64,000 bases of DNA from Erodium maritimum (lineage: Eukaryota; Streptophyta; Magnoliopsida; Geraniales; Geraniaceae): contig OY997596.1 in assembly GCA_963921825.1 (NCBI GenBank), forward strand, positions 873,001-937,000, in the 5' to 3' direction. Under the pieces are notes generated by a model. The model did not search any database and was not told the DNA's origin. It was given only the letters and a program-made list of their open reading frames with translations. Below are positions 57,372-64,000 of this stretch, one piece after another (position 1 is the stretch's first letter; each line of letters begins with the position of its first letter). Made by a program: the position numbers and the translations under genes.

Positions 57372-58670
57372 AATATATATTATCAAAATATTTTGTTATT
57401 TCCGTGTTTAATTTTTGGTCCTTTAATTTCTAAGAAAACATCAGCAATTATATCACGTCGGTGTCTGAACTTTTTGATACGTGGAATTGTGTACTTTTTC
57501 CCCTCTTCTTTATTATATTGAAAATAAAAATATGTGGGTGAAATTCAAACACAAAAAGTTTGAATTTCCTTTGGAGCCAATCGAGCATGAACAGAGTTAA
57601 ATAGGAGTAATGATGCGACAACTCTCTTATCATCTTCCCTCAATTGGATTCTAAACACTAGATTTTTCAAAGTAAAAAGCTGTCTCATAACTTTCTCGGT
57701 TGCCAAACAGGTCCCAGATTTTGAGTTTCTGTGGGTGGTTCCGAATTATTATTTTATTAAATAAAACTGTAAAATAAAATAAATTCAGTGGGCAAGCCGT
57801 AAAGACAGACCAATTTATTACACGACTCACGAGACCAGACCCTAACCTTATCCACAATTTAGAGCCGTGGAGCCCAACGCGCCCTCTTAACTGCCTGCTT
57901 CACACAACTGTCCGAATATTGTTACATAGGGTTACGTCCTACCGAATCGTTGCATCGACACCGATCGTCAGAAAAGTGATCGATTTTATGTCGACGATGA
58001 CGTTGGTCAAAGTCGGGTAAGAATCAACTTTGAATTTAGGTCAAAAACTCAAAAGTACATATGTGTTGGAGACAAATCTGTAGGATAGAATCATAACAGA
58101 ATCACCAGTTTTCATCACGAGAGAAATTAAAGAGAGGAGAGAGAAGAAACCGTGTCTATTTTCAAATTTGTAAGGTCAATGAATTTTTCGACGTGTGAGA
58201 GAGAATCATATAAAAAAGAAAAAAAAACAGATTTTGCTCACCTTTTTGTCGAATCAATCCTCGAAACCGACTCTACTGCGGATGTTTCTCAAAGACCTGA
58301 TACCCTTAATCATTACATATTCTCAGCTTCCTATAAGGATGGTGTGGTAATAGGTATTTGTAAATCCCAAATCAAACATAGTGCGATATATGAGGTTTCA
58401 CATTGCCATCAGATCAATCTAAACGATCTTTTAATCATTGATGTCGGGTTTGACCGATGCTCCGATCACAGTATCAAAGACGTCCCTTTTTTGTTGGAAG
58501 CAAATATATTGACGAAAGAAATCGAGAGAGAAAAAAGATTAGGGAGGTTTTTTGTGAGAGGAAATAAATTTCTACAAAGCTTTTAGAGAATGAGAGGTTT
58601 CATAAGAGAAGAAGTTTGGTAGAGAATGTAATGATTGAGAAAAAAGTTGGTATTATATAAAAGTTTACAT
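57372..58670. other. AT-rich DNA with one unrecognised 144-codon frame
   Basis: The plus frame at 58152-58586 (contains HYIFSASYKDGVVIGICKSQ) has no recognised domain, no intron support and ends just before the 40-bp array. It may be part of a decayed DNA transposon or chance. I do not call it a gene. Confidence 0.3.
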
Positions 58671-58912
58671 CTTCTACGATGCCATAGGAATATCGTCGTA
58701 GAGGTTACGTTCCTCTACTACGGCATAAGATGACGTCGCAGAGATGACCAAATTACTGTGACGCCATTCGATATCATCGTAGAGGAACGTAATCTCTATG
58801 ACGTCAGCGGATGGCACCGCAAAGGTGATCAACTACTGCGACGTCATTAGATATCGTCATAGAGGCTATAATTATTGCGACTTTGTTGGATGACGACGTA
58901 GAAAAACATAAT
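58671..58912. repeat. Six-unit array of a 40-bp repeat
   Basis: Units begin near 58671, 58713, 58753, 58794, 58833 and 58873. Consensus is roughly CTACTGCGACGTCATT followed by AGATATCGTCGTAGAGG and a variable AT-rich spacer. The CGACGTC/GACGTCG core is palindromic. Units are diverged by point changes but the spacing is regular. Confidence 0.75.
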
Positions 58913-59285
58913 TTTCACGTTGCTATTGAAAAAACCTGGCGCAAAAGATGAAAACTGATATAGTATAAACTGATGATCTACACTAGCTAGAACGAATTAG
59001 ATTGAGTTGAGTACAATCTATAAGTGTAGAACTCCAAAATAATGTTCATTTTTCTGAACGAGAGTGCATGGCACGCGCTGTAACGGAGAGTTGGGGTTTG
59101 AAAACGAGGAAAGCTACTATTTTTAGATTGGTTGGAATGATGGCGAGTTGGGCGAGGAGACATTGAGAAAGCAAAAGTGGATAATGCCGAATCTTTATTT
59201 TATTATTACTTATTTTTTAATAAAAAAATAATAACCAATTTATTTCACAATTATCTTCAAAACTTCCCCAAAATAAATCTGACAT
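58913..59285. other. Upstream flank of the OXS3-like gene
   Basis: AT-rich with no feature except a GC-richer patch near 59060-59150. Confidence 0.4.
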
Positions 59286-59288
59286 ATA

Positions 59289-59298
59289 TATATAAATA
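59289..59298 (+). promoter_or_regulatory. TATA box of the OXS3-like gene
   Basis: TATATAAATA lies 154-163 bp before the ATG, which implies a leader of about 125 bp. Confidence 0.6.
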
Positions 59299-59451
59299 CA
59301 CATCCACCAATCCATCATCCATTCCAAACCACCTTCCACTTTCCTGCTGTTTGGCTTCCTAGAAAGCGAGAGAAAACCAAATCCCCCCACCAAGTTTCGA
59401 TTTTTACCATCTGGGTCGGATCTAAATCCGTCGATCTCTATAGGGTTTGTG

Positions 59452-61334
59452 ATGGATTCGTCTTGTGATTTCTACTTTAATCAGAAAAGCGATCTCGTGT
59501 TCATGGCTGGAGAAGATTTTGCAGAAGGAGCTGAAAGCAAGGGTTTTGATGATTCGGTCTCTTGTTCTTCGGACTCTTTGTCGAGTGTTGTTTCGTCGAT
59601 AGCTTCAGGTTCATCAATGGAAGATATCGAGGAGGGTGAAGAAGAAGAAGTCTCTTCCTCTTCTTCGTCCTCTAGCAATGGGCCTCTTCAGGACATGTCT
59701 CCACTCCTCCAACAGCTCCCATTCAAGTAAGTGATGATCTATGCTAATTTGCTTTGTGTAAGACATGTTTGGATCGGATTTTGACATAATATCAATGGAG
59801 TTTTGTATATGTGTTATGTGGTTTGTTGATTGTGAATCGGGTTTTGACATGATATTAGAACACCTCTAAGGTCGGGTGGGAGGTGTGAATCGAGTTTTGA
59901 CATGATATTAGAACCAAGGTTTTAAAAATCGTTAGACGTTAGTGGGTCTGTTAAGGTTTTTAGGAATAATAGGGACTAAACGGAGATTAATTAAGTCAGC
60001 CAACAGAAAATGGCGTCTAAACGGAGTCTAGTCGAAATTTTTAGAACACTGATTAGAACACCTCTAAGGTCTAGCAAAAGGAACGGACGAATCACCCGTT
60101 AGTAAAGGATTTTTCGCCCAAACGGATCACCCCTTAGTAAAGGACGAATCGTCACCGATGAAGGATCCTTCGCCCGGATGAATCTCCTACCCAGTGAGAG
60201 ATTCTTAATTGGGTGGATCCCCATCCGATGGAGGATCCTTCGCCTAGATAAACAGTTACCGATGAAGGATCCTTCACCCACCCAGACGTATAGGAGGATC
60301 CTTCACTTGGATGAATCGTCCTCCTGGATCTTTTGCCTGAACAAAACTCTTCGTCCGACGAATCTCCTACACAATGAAAAATTCTTCATTAGGGCGGATG
60401 CCCACCTTATAGAAGATCCTTCTTCACCGATGAAGGATTTTTTGTCCGGACGAATATCCCACAGTCAGAGTATCTTTCGCCAAATGTAAGAGGATCCTTC
60501 ACTTGGATGAATCGTCCTCCGGGATCATTTGCCCGAACAGGATTCTTCGTCCCACGAATCTCCTACCCAATGAAAGTCTCTTCATTAGGGCGGATACCCA
60601 CCCGATGGAAAATCCTTCGTCATTGGTGAAGGATTCTTTGTCCGGACGAGTATCCCACAATCCAAGAATCTTTCGCTCGGGCGAATCGTTTGCCAAGATC
60701 ACTTGCCCAGACGATTCGCCACACACACAAATCAAATCAAAAGGTAGAAACAAAAAGGTATAATGGGTCGTGGTCTTTTGTCACGCGACATGTGACAACA
60801 ATAATCATTGCGAGTTCAGGTTGATGCTAACACCGTTCGAGGGCACTAGATTGTCGTTCGATAAAATCACTATTCATCTTGATTAATCGTCGAGATCACA
60901 ACTTAAAAAATGCTCTCAATCATCATATCTCATATTTTGAGTTCCCTTGCCTTACATTTTTTTGTGTGCTTGTTGTTGTGTTGTGTAGGAGAGGGCTATC
61001 AAAGCACTACCAAGGCAAGTCCCAATCTTTCACCTCCTTGGCCAAAGTCCTCTCCGTGGAGGACTTAATCAAGCCAGAGAACCCTTACAACCAGAAGCTC
61101 AAGTCTTGCAGGAGCTACGCTTGTGGGCTGTCCGATCAAAACCATCAGAGCAATCAGGGCCGTAGATCAAGCCCACCAAGCAGCTTCTCCAGGATCATAT
61201 CAAAGAAAGCCTCCAGAGGATCATGTTTTGTTCAGATGAATGCAAAGAGGAGCTCTGGGTTTAGGCCTCCAATGCCTCCTCATAGATCTACAAGCACCAA
61301 TAGCATTTCCAATCAAACGGCTCTCTTTGCTTGA
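59452..61334 (+). CDS. OXIDATIVE STRESS 3 (OXS3)-family protein
   Basis: Two exons, 59452-59726 and 60989-61334 (donor CAA|GTAAGT, acceptor TGTGTAG|GAGAGG, phase 2), 206 residues. The N-terminal half is acidic and Ser-rich (EDIEEGEEEEVSSSSSSSS at about 57-75). The conserved family block starts at the exon junction: KRGLSKHYQGKSQSFTSLA, then VEDLIKPENPYNQKLKSCRS. OXS3-type proteins are small nuclear or chromatin-associated proteins linked to metal and oxidative stress tolerance in Arabidopsis; the molecular role is poorly known. I started at the first ATG after the leader (59452). The intron is 1262 bp and holds a large repeat. Confidence 0.9.
60080..60690 (+). repeat. Roughly 198-bp tandem repeat with GGATCC palindromes in the OXS3-like intron
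   Basis: 60291-60488 and 60489-60690 are clear copies ('ggatccttcacttggatgaa', 'cttcattagggcggat'). 60080-60290 is a more diverged third copy. GAAGGATCCTTC and related palindromes recur throughout. Confidence 0.8.
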
Positions 61335-61462
61335 GAGATTTGGGAAATTTGTATGATTTAGATTTCATATGAGTTTATTTTGATTCATTTTTAATCCCAT
61401 TTGTTTTGAGGGTTATCTTATGTACTTTGTTTTATGAGAGGGGTGTGATGAATCGAGTAATT

Positions 61463-62850
61463 TTTTTTTATCATCAGTTTTTTTTTAAATCCAACCATTT
61501 CAAAGTGACAAGGGCGAACCCTCAACACATCACAAACAGGAGCACTGATCATATAGATGCAACCTCAAATCAAAGGATTTCCAACAAGGGGAAAAATACA
61601 AACCGAAACAGGTCTCAGAACTAGATACATACAATCAGCAAACAAAAACCCAACAAGGGGTAAACCAATACAAACACGAACAACCAAAAACTAATAGGTC
61701 TAATACCTAGATTTAACTAACATGAAGTTCCAACTGAAGCACCTCAAACGATCTTCCACTCCTGACAGCAGCACCTCAAGAACCGTCTTGTAACAATAGC
61801 ACCCTTAAACAAGCCAAATTGTGAGGAGCACCCTATATCATCGGGATCATCAACTTGGAGAGTTAAATGACCACCGACACACCGACGGTCAACATCGAAT
61901 CCGACAAAGATAGGTCAGTAATTAAAAACTACTGAAAAACTCTAAAACCATATCACTGAGTCCTGCAGCCTTCTAATACAGGCCCAAAGACCAAATGAAA
62001 CTCGTCGGAGGCCAACACCTAAAATCCGACGAACTCCACTCACAGAGTAGGTCAACCGGGAAGACTGAGCGGAAAACGATTACAAGGACAAGTCCGTAAC
62101 TCACAAAATATAGTAGTTCAAGGGCATAACTCAGTTAGAACACATCCAAACCAGAAAAAGCCAAAAATGGGTTACCGTGAGATCTCAAATCCGCACCAAA
62201 CACAACCACAAAACCGTATAGAGCTCCGGCGACACGAGCACAAACCTGCCGAAGGAAGGTGGTAAGGAGGTGACCAACTCCAAACCGAACAAAATGTCCT
62301 GCCACCGCGAAACGACCTCCCACCACTGGGCTTTCACCGGTCGGAGGTATAAGACGAAGAAGGACAGAGAGTAGAGCTTAGCCGCAACGAGAAAACCTCA
62401 GATCTGAAACCAAAGCGAAGCCTAAAACCTGCTGGGGATGAATCGAGGTCGTGGAGAACCCGAAACACCTACCACTCCCATCCAGTGTAGGTCAAACAAA
62501 CGGAATTTAAACGGAGGCCAGAAGACATGGAGGAAAGTGACCGGAAGACCTCAGATCTGCACCTAAACTCGAAGCCTAGAACCTGTCGAGGACGAATCAA
62601 GGTCGAGGAGAACTCGAAACACCTACCTCTCCCGTCCAGGGCAAGCCAAACGAACGGAGAACTGATCGGTGACCGGCCGGAGCACACGTAGAGGCAAAGC
62701 CTAGAGAAAAGAAGAGGGAGTTAAGAGGAAGAGGGGGAGGAGGAGGAGAGTGTTACCACCGACGACAACCCTGGCCAGTGGCCTGACCGTCGTCGGTTGT
62801 GGCACAAAAGGAGGCGGCAGATGAAACTTTTTTAGGGTTTTGAAAGTCGA
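61463..62850 (-). repeat. Retroelement-like island, minus orientation, downstream of the OXS3-like gene
   Basis: It opens with T-runs (61462-61492, a minus-strand poly-A tail) and continues as GC-richer sequence with many short frames. Two similar blocks inside (about 62400-62500 and 62550-62660) share 'gatctg.aacc.aa.cgaagcctaaaacctg'-like sequence. It lacks a recognised domain. Confidence 0.4.
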
Positions 62851-63049
62851 GTTGGGTTAAATAAATTGATTCAATTTTTCTTCACAAAAATTGGTTTTAT
62901 TGTTGTTTCTTGGGAAAATGTTTGAAAAATTAGATTATTTTAGGGGTTAACTTTAAAAAGTCGCATATAAGTATACATGTTTATCAAATAACTAAATAAA
63001 TGTTCAATCGTTTCAAAGGACATACCGAATTTTCTTAATTGTTTTCATT
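62851..63049. other. AT-rich spacer
   Basis: Nothing recognised. Confidence 0.4.
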
Positions 63050-64000
63050 GTTTTTTTTTATAGCGAAAGTTGCATTATCATTAATCAAAAAGAAATAACA
63101 TTATTGTGCGCCGAGAAACAGACTCTCCGACCACGAAAAAGGACAGATTGGATGAACATTGGTTCTTTGATCCTTGTAGTACCATAACCGTCATAAGCGG
63201 TATATAGACGCCCCATGGGCAAACACAGAATACAAAGGGGGGAAGGGGGTACCGGAAATCCCAAGGGATCTCAACAGTGGTGTTGGTGGGAGGCAAAGCA
63301 TCGTCACGGGACCCCTCCCAGGGCTAGTCTCCGATGATCAATCGACCTCTCATTCTTCTTGGCGGGGCTGCTTCCCCGCCCTTATCTGATCCTCCTGAGG
63401 TTCGCCAGTTGCTGACCTCTTGAGTGCTCCAATACTCGTTCCCGAAAGGCCAGCAGGCCCTGGGGCTCTACCATCCGTTGTGCCATGGTCCTTGCGAATT
63501 CCAACACCCAACTCCCAGAGGACGATGGTGGGGCCAAGCACATCGTCACTTCCCTAAACATCCCCACCGGCGTACGAGAGAAGAAAAGTCTCGAAGGCCC
63601 TGGCGAGGGTGCAGCCCAAGACCTCGCGTCGTCCGCTCTCGACACCACAGCAAGGTCATGGTGGGCTCAGAGAAACGGGCTAGGTTTTGGACAAAGGGTA
63701 GGCAACCCATGACGTGAATTAGAAGGCACCTAGGACTGCCACACTTAGGGCCGCCGCACCCGACCTCCCCGACACAGAACTTCAGGCGGAAGAGAGGGAG
63801 GCGATCTCAGCAGAGCAGATAACCTAGCCGACACCATTGATCCCGACGAGAGCGCAGGAGGAATAGGTTGTGCCGAGACGAGGGAGAAAGACGAGGACAA
63901 TGGTGGTGTGGACCACCAACCCAATCGATACTTATCCCCACACCAAGTGTGGTCTGCGAGGGAACCGGATGAGACAGAGGGGCACATAGGCGACAGGACC
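63050..64000 (-). repeat. LINE-like element, minus orientation, running off the window
   Basis: T-run, 'tagcgaaagttgcattatca' and 'ttaatcaaaaagaaataac' form a retroposon tail. Beyond it 'accataaccgtcataagcgg' resembles family R copy 1. The remainder is GC-rich with overlapping low-complexity frames. The 5' part is outside the window. Confidence 0.45.

Noticed and set aside
58152-58586. 144-codon plus frame as a gene
   Set aside because: No recognised domain or splice support, in a repeat-rich region; kept only as a note.

Overview
This window reads as nuclear DNA of a dicot plant. It has short coding exons split by AT-rich introns with GT-AG (and one GC-AG) borders, a nuclear-type tRNA-Ser, proteins of plant families, and dense transposable-element debris including MITEs, LINE-like retroposons and solo LTRs. 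Some features suggest Rosaceae, but I cannot fix the family from sequence alone. There are no operons, CRISPR arrays or bacterial features.

Layout. 1-6000 is gene-poor retroelement debris. 7536-10151 (minus) is a two-exon gene for a basic, Ser/Arg-rich, probably N-myristoylated protein of the At1g65710 type. 12972-29278 holds three direct copies, all on the minus strand, of a microsomal glutathione S-transferase 3 (MAPEG) gene: A is a 5'-truncated relic, B and C are complete four-exon genes. Between A and B lie a 1.25-kb direct duplication, nested retroposons, a 1.7-kb solo LTR and a LINE ORF1 relic. 31671-40279 (minus) is a ten-exon plant O-fucosyltransferase-like gene whose introns are packed with MITEs. 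42070-47247 (minus) is an eight-exon CTNNBL1 gene (ARM-repeat spliceosome-associated protein) with a GC-AG first intron. 48795-48875 (minus) is a tRNA-Ser(AGA). 49-59 kb is mostly repeats. 59452-61334 (plus) is a two-exon OXIDATIVE STRESS 3 family gene whose intron carries a roughly 198-bp repeat. 61.4-64 kb is again retroelement-like.

The genes do not form a pathway. From general knowledge, the At1g65710-like gene and MGST3 (At1g65820) are also near each other in Arabidopsis, so this part probably keeps old local synteny. The strongest theme is a group of MITE families that share the end GGGATAATTG, make 9-bp target duplications, and have settled in the introns of the MGST3, O-fucosyltransferase and CTNNBL1 genes. 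Exon borders were worked out by hand from splice signals, reading-frame continuity and family homology. No database search was run, and comparisons to known families are from memory.
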